A stretch of 64,000 bases of DNA. Origin: Pirellulales bacterium (GTDB lineage Bacteria > Planctomycetota > Planctomycetia > Pirellulales > JAEUIK01). The stretch spans positions 17,842-81,841 of the forward strand of contig JAIBBY010000021.1 of assembly GCA_019694455.1 (NCBI GenBank). Direction: 5' to 3'. Position numbers and translations under genes: made by a program. The stretch's first letter is position 1. The number at the start of each line of letters is the position of its first letter. Shown piece after piece: positions 8,743 through 17,290 of the stretch. The notes under the pieces are model-generated. The model ran no database searches. It saw nothing but the letters and a program-made list of their open reading frames with translations, and was not told the DNA's origin.

Positions 8743-9061
8743 TTAGCGGGTTAGGGGGTTGTTAAGGGTTCAAGCTCCTGGGGCTACTCGCGAAGTCGCC
8801 TTTCATATCTCAGCGGCCACGATCTTCCGCGCGGCTGGCGTGTGAGCGCGCCACGAATTTGACCCCTCCGGCGGGCTCACTTATCATGCCAAATCCCCCC
8901 CGATGGACGGCGGCGGCCCAGCGCGGCCGGCGCCAAGACGGGCCTTGCGCCCCACAAGTCGGCGGGGCCGCTGGCGATTGGTTGAACCTTAAACGCCTCG
9001 CCGGCTCACGCGAGCTTCTCCTCTTATATCTACCGCACCCAACGCCGAGGCTGTTCTCCGC
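8743..9061. other. gene-free spacer (319 bp)
   Basis: Lies between the methylase remnant and the amidotransferase gene. No supported coding frame, RNA gene or clear promoter was seen. It presumably carries the promoter and 5' leader of the gene at 9062, and its left part may be further decayed methylase sequence. Confidence 0.5.
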
Positions 9062-10252
9062 ATGGCTGAAGCCACCCTGCACACCCCCCAGGCAGGCCCA
9101 GCGCCCGGCGCGGCGCCCAAGAAGGTCTACAAAACCTGCACGCGCTGCGTGATGGACGAGCGGGCGCCAAAAATCCGCTTCGACGCCGACGGCGTTTGCA
9201 CGCACTGCCACGTTCACGACATGCTCGCCCGCATGTTTCCCACCGGCGAGCAGGGAGACGCCTTCCTCAAGAAAATGGCCGACCGCATGCGGCGCGACGG
9301 TCGCGGGCGGCAATACGACTGCATCGTCGGCCTCAGCGGCGGGCGCGACACCACCTATTGCCTCTACAAGTGCGTGCAACTCGGGCTGCGGCCGTTGGCG
9401 GTCCACTTCGACAACGGCTGGGACAGCGAGATCGCCAAGAACAACATTCAACGCGTCTGCGACAAGCTCGATGTCGACCTGCACACCATCATCGCCGATT
9501 GGGAAGAATCGCGCGAGCTGACCAACTGCACCATTCGCGCGTCGTTGCCGTACATCGACCTGACCGACGACATCGGCATTGTCCGCGCGCTGTACGACAG
9601 CGCCGCCGAGGAAGGGGTGCGCTGGATCATCCACAGCCATTCGTTCCGCACCGAAGGCATCAACCCCTTGCTCTGGAACTATGTCGATGGCCGCCTGGTA
9701 CGCAGCCTCATCAAGCGCTTCGGCCGCATGAAGCTAAAGCACTTCAAGAACGTCGACCTGCGGCACTTTCTCTATTGGGCGGTGATCAAGCGGATCAACG
9801 TCTTCACCATCACCAATCATTACGACGACGCCGACGCCGAGATCGACGAATTCCTCAAGCGCGAGTTTTGCTGGCAGGACACCGGCGGCTGGCATTTTGA
9901 CAACGAGATTTTTGGCCTCCAGTGCTACTACACGCGGCACAAGTTCGGCTTCGATTGGCGCATGGTCGAGGTCGCCGCGCTGGTCCGCGAGGGACTCATG
10001 AGCCGCGACGAGGGGCTGGCCAGGCTCGACGAAGTGCCCGCCATCGAGCGCAAGGAAATCGTCGACTACGCGCTGAAGAAGCAGGGCATCTCGGAGGCGG
10101 AGTTCGCTGAGATCATGGCGGCCGAGCCCAAATACTTCACCGACTACCCGACGTACTACCCGATCTTGAAGCTCTTCCGCCTGCCGATCAAATGGCTGTG
10201 CCGGATGAACGTGCTCCCCCCGCACGCGTACGAGAAATACTTTGAGCTGTAA
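9062..10252 (+). CDS. N-acetyl sugar amidotransferase (WbpG/PseA-like, PP-loop ATPase)
   Basis: A 396-residue enzyme of the family that converts an acetamido sugar to an acetamidino sugar in surface polysaccharide or flagellin glycan pathways. It has an N-terminal zinc-ribbon with Cys26, Cys29, Cys46 and Cys49 (TCTRC and VCTHC), the PP-loop SGGRDTT at about residues 92-98, and downstream GWDSEIAKNNI and HSFRTEGINP segments. Family members usually work with a HisH/HisF-like glutaminase/cyclase pair, but no such partner and no polysaccharide cluster is visible here. The N-terminal ~20 residues are a Pro/Ala-rich extension; the ATG at 9062 follows the spacer directly. Confidence 0.9.
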   Translation: MAEATLHTPQAGPAPGAAPKKVYKTCTRCVMDERAPKIRFDADGVCTHCHVHDMLARMFPTGEQGDAFLKKMADRMRRDGRGRQYDCIVGLSGGRDTTYCLYKCVQLGLRPLAVHFDNGWDSEIAKNNIQRVCDKLDVDLHTIIADWEESRELTNCTIRASLPYIDLTDDIGIVRALYDSAAEEGVRWIIHSHSFRTEGINPLLWNYVDGRLVRSLIKRFGRMKLKHFKNVDLRHFLYWAVIKRINVFTITNHYDDADAEIDEFLKREFCWQDTGGWHFDNEIFGLQCYYTRHKFGFDWRMVEVAALVREGLMSRDEGLARLDEVPAIERKEIVDYALKKQGISEAEFAEIMAAEPKYFTDYPTYYPILKLFRLPIKWLCRMNVLPPHAYEKYFEL

Positions 10253-10308
10253 GAGGGGGGCGGGAACCTGTTAACGACTAACAACCGCTGACACAGCGGG
10301 CATCTCGT

Positions 10309-10515
10309 ATGAGCACCGACGGCGAATCGATTTTGCGGGCGGCGTTGCAACTCTCGGAGGCGGACCAGATCGAACTGGCCACGCGTCTACTGGCGGAAGT
10401 CTCGCCGCCGGGCACGCTGTCGCTCGACGATCCGGCGCTGTTGGACGAACTCGATCGCCGCGCTCACGATGGCGCCGATACGATCCCTTGGCGCCAGTTG
10501 GAAGCCGAAGGCTGA
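10309..10515 (+). CDS. addiction-module-type protein, orphan antitoxin candidate
   Basis: A 68-residue acidic protein with an N-terminal helical segment ILRAALQLSEADQIELATRL typical of the short putative addiction-module component family, and a C-terminal RRAHDGADTIPWRQLEAE. Such proteins are normally followed by a RelE/ParE-like toxin gene. None is found: the next 500 bp hold a hairpin and repeats. It is either an orphan, a remnant of a toxin-antitoxin pair, or a stand-alone regulator. Confidence 0.65.
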   Translation: MSTDGESILRAALQLSEADQIELATRLLAEVSPPGTLSLDDPALLDELDRRAHDGADTIPWRQLEAEG

Positions 10516-10528
10516 TGGCGCAAAGAAA

Positions 10529-10559
10529 TCGCCCAGGGGTCGGCGGTCCCCCTGGGCGG
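10529..10559 (+). terminator. GC-rich hairpin downstream of the antitoxin-like gene
   Basis: CGCCCAGGGG and CCCCCTGGGCG form a strong stem around an 8-nt loop, beginning 14 nt after the stop codon. There is no T-tract, so it may act as a weak or factor-assisted terminator or an RNA 3' end stabiliser. Confidence 0.4.
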
Positions 10560-11527
10560 TGCAACCAACTTGTTACGGATGGTCAGGTTAGCTTGCTGAC
10601 TTCAAAATCGTTGAGCGAGCCACCAGCGGTGATTCGCACGCCCGCCTTGCCGGCAGCGCAGTAGGGGGAAAGGGTGGCAGTCGCAAAACCGCCGGGTGAG
10701 GGGGGCGCCGGATCAACTCGAGGGCGGGAACGCCTGGCGAAAAACGCGCCCAACCGCTTCCGTGCTTTCGAGTTACGGATATTGCTTGTTCGGCACGGCC
10801 GCCGCCAGCGATTCCCCCTTCAAAAAAATTCTTCTCCCCCGCGAACCTGGCGGCCGATGGCTTGTCTGTATCCAAATCGCGGGGAGATTTGCGGGCCTGG
10901 GGGTCAGTCCCATCGCTGTTAAGGCAAACTGGATTGACCCTGACGCCAAGTCGTGTCAGGCTTGTAAGGACATCCCCGGCGAGGTGAGGAAAGGCTGACC
11001 CGTCAGCCCGGACTCACTCGCAACCAACTTCTTTTTCTCGAACGCGCTTAGCGCAGGATGACATCGATGCGTACGCAGTTCAACGCCAACACGACCAGCC
11101 GCGTCCTTGGTAACCGCCAAGACAGCCGCTTCGTGACGGTCACGAACAGCGGGCATGCGATTGCGCTAACGCACTCCATTCCTGCATGGCACTGGTATGC
11201 CGCGGCAACCGAGATGCGCGCTACAGCAATGAAGCGCGCATTGAAATCGGCATGTCGCGCGCTGACCGGCCGACTGGCAAGCGTACGCGTACGCCTGTCG
11301 TCGGTGGTCGTCGATCGCAGTAGCGATCGCCCGGCGCCGCCCGCCTGCGTCAGTTTGGTCTAACGCGAAAGTATTCGCCCCAGATCAAAACTGAGACTCG
11401 ACGCAGGCCGGTCCTAGCCGACACGGTGGAGCTTGGCGTTTTTCGCCATGTTTCACTCGCGAGGCCAGGTTTTCGGCGTGGCTGTCATTGGCCCCATTCG
11501 TTCACGCCTTACGCAGGAATTATTCAT
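10560..11527. other. gene-poor region with a truncated repeat and possible remnant sequence
   Basis: About 970 bp without a confidently supported gene. A truncated family A repeat lies at about 10653-10708 (GGGGGAAAGGGTGGCAGTCG). From about 10.7 to 11.4 kb the G+C is visibly lower than in neighbouring genes, and short frames lack recognisable domains. The inverted motif GATCGCAGTAGCGATC is at about 11313. The last ~160 bp form the leader of the sigma factor gene. It may be the scar of a lost element. Confidence 0.45.
11058..11363 (+). CDS. doubtful small hypothetical protein
   Basis: A 101-codon frame starting at ATG 11058 with a basic, Arg/Ala/Thr-rich product (includes WHWYAAATEMRATAMKRAL). 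No domain, signal peptide or homologue is recognised. There is no convincing ribosome binding site and the composition differs from the neighbours. Listed only because it is the longest frame in the lower-GC stretch; it may well not be expressed. Confidence 0.2.
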   Translation: MTSMRTQFNANTTSRVLGNRQDSRFVTVTNSGHAIALTHSIPAWHWYAAATEMRATAMKRALKSACRALTGRLASVRVRLSSVVVDRSSDRPAPPACVSLV

Positions 11528-12121
11528 ATGCAACTGCTCGAAGAAGAAGACTTACTGACCCTCGAACCGCTCGAAGAACAAACGGTCGGCCAGTTGGTGC
11601 TGGCCGCTCAGGACGGCGACCGCGACGCCTTTGGCGAGCTGGTGCGGCGCTTTGAGCAGGCGGTGCTGGCCATCGCGCTGCGGCGGCTGAAGAACTACGC
11701 CGAGGCGCAAGAACTGTCGCAAGAGGTGTTTGTGCAGGCGCTGCGCAAGCTCGACCAGTTGCGCGAGCCCGAGTGCTTTGGCGGCTGGTTGCGATCGATC
11801 ACGGTGCGGTTGGCGATCAACCGCATGGTGCGTCGGCAGCCCGAGCGCGGGACCGAGCCAGAGACCTTGGCCGCGACCTGCATCGAGACCAAGACGCCGC
11901 TGACCGAGGCCCTGGCGAGCGAGCGGCGCCGGCAGGTGCGCGACAGCCTCGATCGGCTGCGCAAGCTGGACCGGGAGACGCTAGTGGCGTTCTACGTCGA
12001 GGGTCAAACGCTGATCGAGATGTCGACGGCGTTCGACTCGCCGATCGGCACCATCAAGCGGCGGCTGCACGTCGCCCGCAAGCGACTGGCGCGCGAGCTC
12101 GAGTCGCTGGCCGTGGCGTGA
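11528..12121 (+). CDS. ECF-type RNA polymerase sigma factor (sigma-70 family)
   Basis: A 197-residue protein with region 2 (AFGELVRRFEQAVLAIALRR, then AQELSQEVFVQALRKL) and region 4 (LRKLDRETLVAFYVEGQTLI, then GTIKRRLHVARKRLARELE). It would direct core RNA polymerase to a specific promoter set. The ATG at 11528 is chosen because the longer frame from 11426 adds 34 residues unlike the family. No anti-sigma factor gene is adjacent, so its control is unclear. An acidic N-terminus (LLEEEDLLTLEPLEEQ) precedes region 2. Confidence 0.9.
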   Translation: MQLLEEEDLLTLEPLEEQTVGQLVLAAQDGDRDAFGELVRRFEQAVLAIALRRLKNYAEAQELSQEVFVQALRKLDQLREPECFGGWLRSITVRLAINRMVRRQPERGTEPETLAATCIETKTPLTEALASERRRQVRDSLDRLRKLDRETLVAFYVEGQTLIEMSTAFDSPIGTIKRRLHVARKRLARELESLAVA

Positions 12122-12205
12122 GGGCTTGTGGTCAGTTGAGGATTAGGAAAGCAATGCCATGCGTCACGGCGCTGGCCGTGGCGCATGGCCTGTTGCTGAA
12201 AAACC

Positions 12206-12375
12206 ATCCCCTAGGGCGATGCCCTCGGCTGCGGTGAATATTCTGCGGCGAATAGAACGCGTGTGGCCTCATTCCAGCACCGTAGCCTGGGGCCAGCGCA
12301 GCGCCGCCCCAGGTACGCTGTCGCCAAACATTCTCCGCGCCGCTGCGTCTCTGCGGTTCACTTCTTCCCCCTCGA
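12206..12375. repeat. dispersed intergenic repeat, family B, third copy
   Basis: Begins ATCCCCTAGGGCGATGCCCTC and GGCTGCGGTGAATATTCTGC, continues GAATAGAACGCGTGTGGCC and ATTCCAGCACCGTAGCCTGG, and ends in CCGCTGCGTCTCTGCGGTTC. It matches the copy at 6262 block for block with small substitutions and an insertion. It lies downstream of the sigma factor gene and could contribute to 3' end formation. Confidence 0.7.
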
Positions 12376-12570
12376 CGCGCTCGCCGCATTTTGCACAAAA
12401 AAAGCGCTTGCTTTTTGAGCCACGAATTTTGTATTAATGGAGTCGTCAAGCGGCGACTCGCTCGACAGGCATGACCGAACCCAAAAAAACCCGGACGACC
12501 TGACCCACTTTTGATCCCGCCACGCGGGACCACAACTCAACGTATACCTGCCGGGTATTGAATCCACTCA

Positions 12571-12613
12571 AGCCCAGGCGCTGATCGCGGTGATCGGCGC
12601 CTGGGCTTTTTTT
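12571..12613 (+). terminator. intrinsic terminator ahead of the lysis-like cassette
   Basis: AGCCCAGGCGC and GCGCCTGGGCT form an 11-bp stem around a loop, followed by a run of seven T. It lies 450 bp after the sigma factor stop and 84 bp before the next gene, isolating the cassette from upstream transcription, or acting as an attenuator in its leader. Confidence 0.8.
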
Positions 12614-12696
12614 GTTGCGCTTGCGAGACAGCGAGCCACACCGAAGCAAGCCGTTTTGTGACGATTCCGTCCCTTGGAAAGACAGGAGAACAGATC

Positions 12697-13059
12697 ATGC
12701 CGTGCTCGTTCAACTATCCGCAAACCTTTCCGGTCGATTGCATTCAAGAGCTGATCGCCATCGTCCGCGCCGGGACGTACCGCCAGAACGTGCAGCCACT
12801 GGCGCATGCCGCCTGGACGGTGCAGGGCTATGTGCAAAGCCTGGCGCTGGGCGCGCCGGCGCCGGTGGTGGTGGGCGCCGATGCGGCAGCGATCCGCGCC
12901 CAACTGACCGAGTTGCAATCGGCGCTCGCGGCGCCGGCGGTTGGCGCCGAGCCAGACGCCGCAGGGCTTTCGGGCAACCTGCTCTTGGAACTGGTGGTGA
13001 GTTGCCTGTTGCCGCTGGTGCGGCAGCTTGTGGCCGATTGGCTCAGCCGCGAGGAGTGA
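12697..13059 (+). CDS. small protein, first gene of lysis-like cassette
   Basis: A 120-residue product starting at the ATG preceded by AGGAGA (about 12684). The N-terminus MPCSFNYPQTFPVDCIQELI is followed by an Ala-rich helical middle and a hydrophobic segment near the C-terminus (GNLLLELVVSCLLPLVRQLV) that could be one membrane or amphipathic helix. Its TGA overlaps the start of the next gene (TGATG at 13057). No family is recognised. Context (PKD-like secreted protein, papain-fold peptidase, small membrane protein) suggests a role in the same process. Confidence 0.65.
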   Translation: MPCSFNYPQTFPVDCIQELIAIVRAGTYRQNVQPLAHAAWTVQGYVQSLALGAPAPVVVGADAAAIRAQLTELQSALAAPAVGAEPDAAGLSGNLLLELVVSCLLPLVRQLVADWLSREE

Positions 13060-13799
13060 TGGCGATGTCGCACTTGGCTGTAGCGTTATTGGTGACGCTG
13101 TGCGCGACGCCGCCAACGGCAGTGGTTGAAGGCCCCAGCCATGCGCTGCCGGGCGACCTGGTGGTGCTCGACGCCAGTCGTTCGCAGGCGGCCGGCTTCG
13201 CCTGGGTGTTGGCCGACAGCGACAAGACGTTTCTGGCGGTCGACGACGGGCGGCGAGTGGTCTTCGCCACCGCCCGACCTGGGCGCTACACCTTTGTGCT
13301 GGTGGCGGCCACGGCCGAAGCCAGCGGCGCGCCGCGCGTGGCGCTGGCCAGGCATATCGTCGAGATCGGCGCGCCGCCGCCCGAGCCCGGCGCGGCGCCC
13401 GATCCGCCGGCGCCGCTGCCGCCGGGGCGGTTTGGCCTGGCCGAGGAGGCGCGCCGCTGGGCGGGCGCAGTGTCGCTCCCCCCGGCCGATCGCCAGCGGA
13501 CGGCGCGGCTGGTGGCGGGCAACTTTGAGACCGTCAGCACGGCCATCGCCGCCGGCGCGGTGAAGAACGTCGACGCGGCGCTCTCGCAACTCGTCGCAGC
13601 GAATCAAGCGGCGCTGGCGACCAGCGAATACGCCGCCTGGAAGAACGACTGGAACCCCAGCTTTCGCGCGGCGATGCAAAAGCTCGACGAGGCGGGGCGA
13701 CTCGCCACGCTGGCCGACGTGGCCGACGCGTTTCGTGAGATTGCGGCTGGCCTCAACGCGGTGGCGGCCCAAGCAAACTGGCACAAGGAGCGACTATGA
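13059..13799 (+). CDS. secreted PKD/Ig-fold-like protein
   Basis: A 246-residue product with a Sec-type signal (LAVALLVTLCATPPTAVV). A beta-rich PKD-like domain follows (PGDLVVLDASRS ... FAWVLADSD ... RPGRYTFVLVAATAE), then a Pro-rich linker (PPPEPGAAPDPPAPLPPG) and a helical C-terminal domain (residues ~130-246). PKD-like domains mediate protein or carbohydrate contacts at the cell surface or in phage particles. The start overlaps the previous stop (TGATG) and the stop overlaps the peptidase start (ATGA at 13796), so the three genes are translationally coupled. Confidence 0.7.
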   Translation: MAMSHLAVALLVTLCATPPTAVVEGPSHALPGDLVVLDASRSQAAGFAWVLADSDKTFLAVDDGRRVVFATARPGRYTFVLVAATAEASGAPRVALARHIVEIGAPPPEPGAAPDPPAPLPPGRFGLAEEARRWAGAVSLPPADRQRTARLVAGNFETVSTAIAAGAVKNVDAALSQLVAANQAALATSEYAAWKNDWNPSFRAAMQKLDEAGRLATLADVADAFREIAAGLNAVAAQANWHKERL

Positions 13800-14680
13800 A
13801 AAAATCGTTTGGCTGGCTTGGTCCGCAGGCGGCGCGGCGCGCGTGGGACGCCTTTGCCGACCAGTTTCCCGCGTTCGAGATCCAAGGCGCCGCCACGTCA
13901 ACGGCGGGCAAGCGCGCTTGCCTGTGGGAGGCCATGCAGCGCGTGACGGGGGACTACCTGCCGAACATCCGGCAAGAGATTGGCGACTGCGTTTCTTGGG
14001 GCGCGCGCAACGCGGTCGATCACACGGCGGCGGTCGAGATCGCGCTGGGGGAGCGCGAGCAGTTTCGCGCGAGCTTTCCGCCGTACTTCTATGGCATCAG
14101 CCGTGTGCAGGTGGGAGGCGGCAAGCTCGGCAATAGCGATGGCTCGCTGGGCGTGTGGGCGGCCGACGGCGTGCGCCGCTACGGCGTTCTGGCCGCCGAC
14201 CAGCCAGATGTGCCCGACTACTCGGGGCGTGTGGCCAAGGAGTGGGGCTATCGCGGCCCGCCGAGCGCCATGATCGAACTGGCGCGGCCCCACCCATTTC
14301 GCACCACGGCGCGGATTCGCAGCTATGCCGAACTGCGCGACGCCTTGGCCAACGGTTACGCCTGCACGATCGCCAGCTTGCGGGGATATGCCATGCGGTT
14401 GCGCGACGAGCACGGCAAAAGCTGGTTCGTGGGGCGCGACACGTGGCCGCACCAGATGGCGCTAGTCGCCGTCGACGACGACCCCGCGCGGCCCGCGGCC
14501 TATCGGCTCAATTCGTGGGGGCCCGACGCCCATGGGCCGCAGCTCGATGGACCACCCGGCGGCGGCTGGTGTCATGCGGAAGAACTCGATCGCGAACTGC
14601 GCGACGACGGCTGCGAGTGCTTCGCGTTCAGCGGCTTCGAAGGGTTCCCCGCGCGGCCGATCGATTGGAGCGCGTTTTGA
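13796..14680 (+). CDS. papain-fold (C1-like) cysteine peptidase
   Basis: A 294-residue protein with the complete C1 catalytic set: Cys65 in RQEIGDCVSWGA, His219 in WPHQMALVAV and Asn239 in YRLNSWG. The NSWG motif and aromatic context are characteristic of papain-like peptidases. There is no evident signal peptide, so it is either cytoplasmic, exported through the small membrane protein encoded downstream, or part of a particle. Within this cassette it resembles a lysis or structural-processing peptidase; a general degradative role is possible. Confidence 0.8.
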   Translation: MKKSFGWLGPQAARRAWDAFADQFPAFEIQGAATSTAGKRACLWEAMQRVTGDYLPNIRQEIGDCVSWGARNAVDHTAAVEIALGEREQFRASFPPYFYGISRVQVGGGKLGNSDGSLGVWAADGVRRYGVLAADQPDVPDYSGRVAKEWGYRGPPSAMIELARPHPFRTTARIRSYAELRDALANGYACTIASLRGYAMRLRDEHGKSWFVGRDTWPHQMALVAVDDDPARPAAYRLNSWGPDAHGPQLDGPPGGGWCHAEELDRELRDDGCECFAFSGFEGFPARPIDWSAF

Positions 14681-14705
14681 CGCGCGGCGCTAGTTGGAGC
14701 TTGCG

Positions 14706-14777
14706 ATGCGACTCTGCGGTTTTGACGTCAATCAAGATGGAGTGAATGGCAATAGCGAAACAGGAGCAAAGCGATGA
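14706..14777 (+). CDS. possible 23-residue micro-ORF with EF-hand/dockerin-like loop
   Basis: ATG at 14706 opens a 23-codon frame containing DVNQDGVNGNSE, which fits the DxNxDGxxN calcium-binding loop of dockerin/EF-hand motifs. Its TGA overlaps the ATG of the next small gene (ATGA at 14774). It may be a coupling leader peptide, a remnant of a longer calcium-binding protein, or chance. Confidence 0.3.
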   Translation: MRLCGFDVNQDGVNGNSETGAKR

Positions 14778-14926
14778 ACGAACCTTTGATACTCGATGGC
14801 GAATTGATTGTGACCGAAGACGGCTCGGTGGTGGTGGGTCGCGAGGAGTTGGCCAGCGCGATCTACGAATGGTGTCATGGTCGGCTCGACCAGGCGCGCG
14901 TGACGATTGAGGAGGTGGAAGAATGA
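14774..14926 (+). CDS. 50-residue acidic small protein of the lysis-like cassette
   Basis: Encodes an acidic product beginning MNEPLILDGELIVTEDGSVV and ending in a helical segment [12 protein letters not shown]. Upstream ACAGGAGCAAAGCG provides a good ribosome binding site. Its stop overlaps the next start (ATGA at 14923). No family is recognised; similar tiny genes are frequent in phage operons. Confidence 0.6.
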   Translation: MNEPLILDGELIVTEDGSVVVGREELASAIYEWCHGRLDQARVTIEEVEE

Positions 14927-15237
14927 AGCCCGCCGACCTGTTGTTCGAGACGGCGATCGCCAGTCTGTGCGGCGGCGCGGCGCTGGTGGCGCAGTTGGCC
15001 GCCGAGGCAGCGTCGCCGAACTTGCCCGCCGTCGATTTTGGCAATCTGACTTCGACCGCCATTCTCGGCTGGTACGCCTGGCACACCACCACGCGGGCAA
15101 TTCCGCAGCTTGTGGCCGACTTTCGCCAGGAGTTGCAAGAGCACCGCGAGGCATTCCGTCGCGAACTGGCCGCCGAGCGCGACAGTCATCGCGCGCTGGT
15201 GTTTCATCTGGGCGCGGAACAGTCCGACAAACAGTGA
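14923..15237 (+). CDS. small holin-like membrane protein with coiled-coil tail
   Basis: A 104-residue product: a hydrophobic N-terminal region ([20 protein letters not shown] and a weaker second segment near ILGWYAWHT) is followed by a charged heptad-like helix ([20 protein letters not shown]). Size and layout resemble phage holins or membrane-anchored spanin-type proteins, but sequence alone does not prove function. It is the last gene of the coupled cassette; the following dehydratase gene has its own -10-like element. Confidence 0.55.
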   Translation: MKPADLLFETAIASLCGGAALVAQLAAEAASPNLPAVDFGNLTSTAILGWYAWHTTTRAIPQLVADFRQELQEHREAFRRELAAERDSHRALVFHLGAEQSDKQ

Positions 15238-15265
15238 ATCGGCGATCCATAAACCAGACGGCTGC

Positions 15266-15271
15266 TATACT
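15266..15271 (+). promoter_or_regulatory. -10-like element close to the dehydratase start
   Basis: TATACT lies only six bases before the ATG at 15278, so transcription from it would give a leaderless or nearly leaderless mRNA. No good -35 hexamer is present at 17 bp spacing. Weak evidence. Confidence 0.3.
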
Positions 15272-15277
15272 CACGGC

Positions 15278-17290
15278 ATGACTGCTCCGCGCGCCACTTT
15301 CCGCTTTGAAGAACTGGTCGAGTCCCCCGCCGCCGCGCTCGCCGAATTAAAGACCGCCGCGCCCGGCCCGGCCGGGCAGTTGCCGCTGACCGCCGAGATG
15401 CTGCGCGAAAGCCCCAGCGGCGACCTGTTTGGCCTGACGCAAAACGCCGGCATGGGTTGGTCCCCGGTGGAAATGCTTGGCCCGCAGTATTTGATATTGA
15501 GCACGCAAGGGGGGCTGCGCGCCGAGGACGGCCGCCCGGTGGCGCTGGGCTACCACACAGGACACTGGGAAGTGGGCCTGTTGGTGCGCGAAGCGGCGCA
15601 AGAACTCAAGGCCGCCGGCGCCGTGCCATTTGCCGCCTATTGCAGCGACCCGTGCGATGGTCGCACGCAAGGCACCACTGGCATGTTCGACAGTCTGCCG
15701 TATCGCAACGACGCCGCGCAGGTGCTGCGGCGGCTGATCCGCTCGCTGCCCACGCGCCGCGGCGTGCTCGGTGTGGCCACTTGCGACAAAGGCCTGCCCG
15801 CCATGATGATCGCCCTGGCGGCGATGCACGACCTGCCTTGCGTGCTTGTCCCCGGTGGCGTGACGCTACCGGCCAGCGACGGCGAGGACGCGGGCAAGGT
15901 GCAAACGATCGGCGTGCGCTTTGCGCAAGGGGAGCTGACCTTGGAAGAAGCCGCCACGCTCGGCTGTCGCGCGTGCGGCTCGCCGGGGGGCGGCTGCCAG
16001 TTTCTTGGCACGGCCGCCACGGCACAGGTGGTGGCCGAGGCGCTGGGGCTGGCGCTGCCTCATTCGGCGCTGGCGCCATCTGGCCAGCCTGTATGGCTCG
16101 ACATGGCGCGACGCAGCGCGCGGGCGCTGGCCACGCTCGACGCGCGCGGTATTTGCACGCGCGACGTGCTCACCGACCACTCGATCGAAAATGCGCTGGC
16201 CGTGCATGCCGCGTTTGGCGGTTCGACCAATCTCTTGCTGCATGTGCCGGCAGTGGCGTTCGCCGCCGAACTGCGGCGACCCACGGTCGACGACTGGGCG
16301 CGCGTCAACCGCGCCGTGCCGCGACTGGTCGACGCGCTGCCTAACGGACCCATGAACCATCCCACGGTGCAAGTTTTCTTGGCGGGCGGCGTGCCCGAGG
16401 TGATGTTGCATCTGCGCGACTTGGGGCTGTTGCATCTCGACGCGCTGACCGTGACCGGCGAACCGCTGGGAAAGAATCTTGAATGGTGGGAACAGAGCGA
16501 GCGCCGCGCGCGGCTGCGCGAGCTTTTGCAAACGCGCGACGGCGTGTCGCCCGACGACGTGATTCACTCCCCAGCCAGTGCCCGCCAGCGCGGACTGACC
16601 AGCACCATTTGTTTTCCGGTCGGCAACCTGGCGCCCGAGGGCTCCGTCATTAAGAGCACGGCGATCGATCCGGCAGTGGTGGGCGCCGACGGTGTGTATC
16701 GCAAGACGGGCCCCGCGCGAGTCTTCACCAGCGAACGCGAGGCGGTCCGCGCGATCAAGGGACAAACGGCCGCGCCGGTGCGGGCCGGCGATGTGCTGGT
16801 GCTCATCTGCCGCGGACCAATGGGGACCGGCATGGAGGAGATCTACCAAATCACTTCGGCGCTTAAGCATTTGCCGTGGGGACGCGAGGTGGCCGTACTC
16901 ACCGACGCGCGATTCTCCGGCGTGAGCACCGGCGCTTGCATCGGACATGTCGGCCCCGAGGCGCTGGCCGGCGGGCCCATCGGCAAAGTGCGCGAGGGGG
17001 ATCGCATCCAAATCATCATCGACCGCCAGCGTCTGGTGGGGAGCGTCGATCTGGTGGGAGACGCCGAACGCGAGTTTGGCCCGGCCGAGGGAACGCGTGT
17101 GCTCTTGGCGCGTGAGCCGCGCGCCGATCTGGCGGCCGACCCGGCTTTGCCGCTCGATACGCGCCTGTGGGCCGCGCTGCAGGAGGCCAGCGGCGGCGCC
17201 TGGGGGGGCGCGGTGTACGACGTGGAGCGGATCGTATCGCTGCTCGCGCGCGGACTGGCCGCCGAACAAGCCGACGAGCGCGACGCATGA
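15278..17290 (+). CDS. yjhG: YjhG/YagF-type D-xylonate dehydratase (IlvD/Edd family)
   Basis: A 670-residue dehydratase that would convert D-xylonate to 2-keto-3-deoxy-xylonate using an iron-sulfur cluster. Diagnostic segments are [39 protein letters not shown] and [20 protein letters not shown], whose cysteines are the expected cluster ligands, plus GGSTNLLLH and [12 protein letters not shown]. Length and the [12 protein letters not shown] stretch separate this subgroup from IlvD and Edd. Its stop overlaps the next gene (ATGA at 17287), coupling it to a creatininase-family amidohydrolase. Substrate is inferred from the subgroup only. Confidence 0.9.
   Translation: MTAPRATFRFEELVESPAAALAELKTAAPGPAGQLPLTAEMLRESPSGDLFGLTQNAGMGWSPVEMLGPQYLILSTQGGLRAEDGRPVALGYHTGHWEVGLLVREAAQELKAAGAVPFAAYCSDPCDGRTQGTTGMFDSLPYRNDAAQVLRRLIRSLPTRRGVLGVATCDKGLPAMMIALAAMHDLPCVLVPGGVTLPASDGEDAGKVQTIGVRFAQGELTLEEAATLGCRACGSPGGGCQFLGTAATAQVVAEALGLALPHSALAPSGQPVWLDMARRSARALATLDARGICTRDVLTDHSIENALAVHAAFGGSTNLLLHVPAVAFAAELRRPTVDDWARVNRAVPRLVDALPNGPMNHPTVQVFLAGGVPEVMLHLRDLGLLHLDALTVTGEPLGKNLEWWEQSERRARLRELLQTRDGVSPDDVIHSPASARQRGLTSTICFPVGNLAPEGSVIKSTAIDPAVVGADGVYRKTGPARVFTSEREAVRAIKGQTAAPVRAGDVLVLICRGPMGTGMEEIYQITSALKHLPWGREVAVLTDARFSGVSTGACIGHVGPEALAGGPIGKVREGDRIQIIIDRQRLVGSVDLVGDAEREFGPAEGTRVLLAREPRADLAADPALPLDTRLWAALQEASGGAWGGAVYDVERIVSLLARGLAAEQADERDA

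Noticed and set aside
8810..9640. 276-codon minus-strand frame over the amidotransferase start
   Set aside because: Antisense to a gene with clear zinc and PP-loop motifs.
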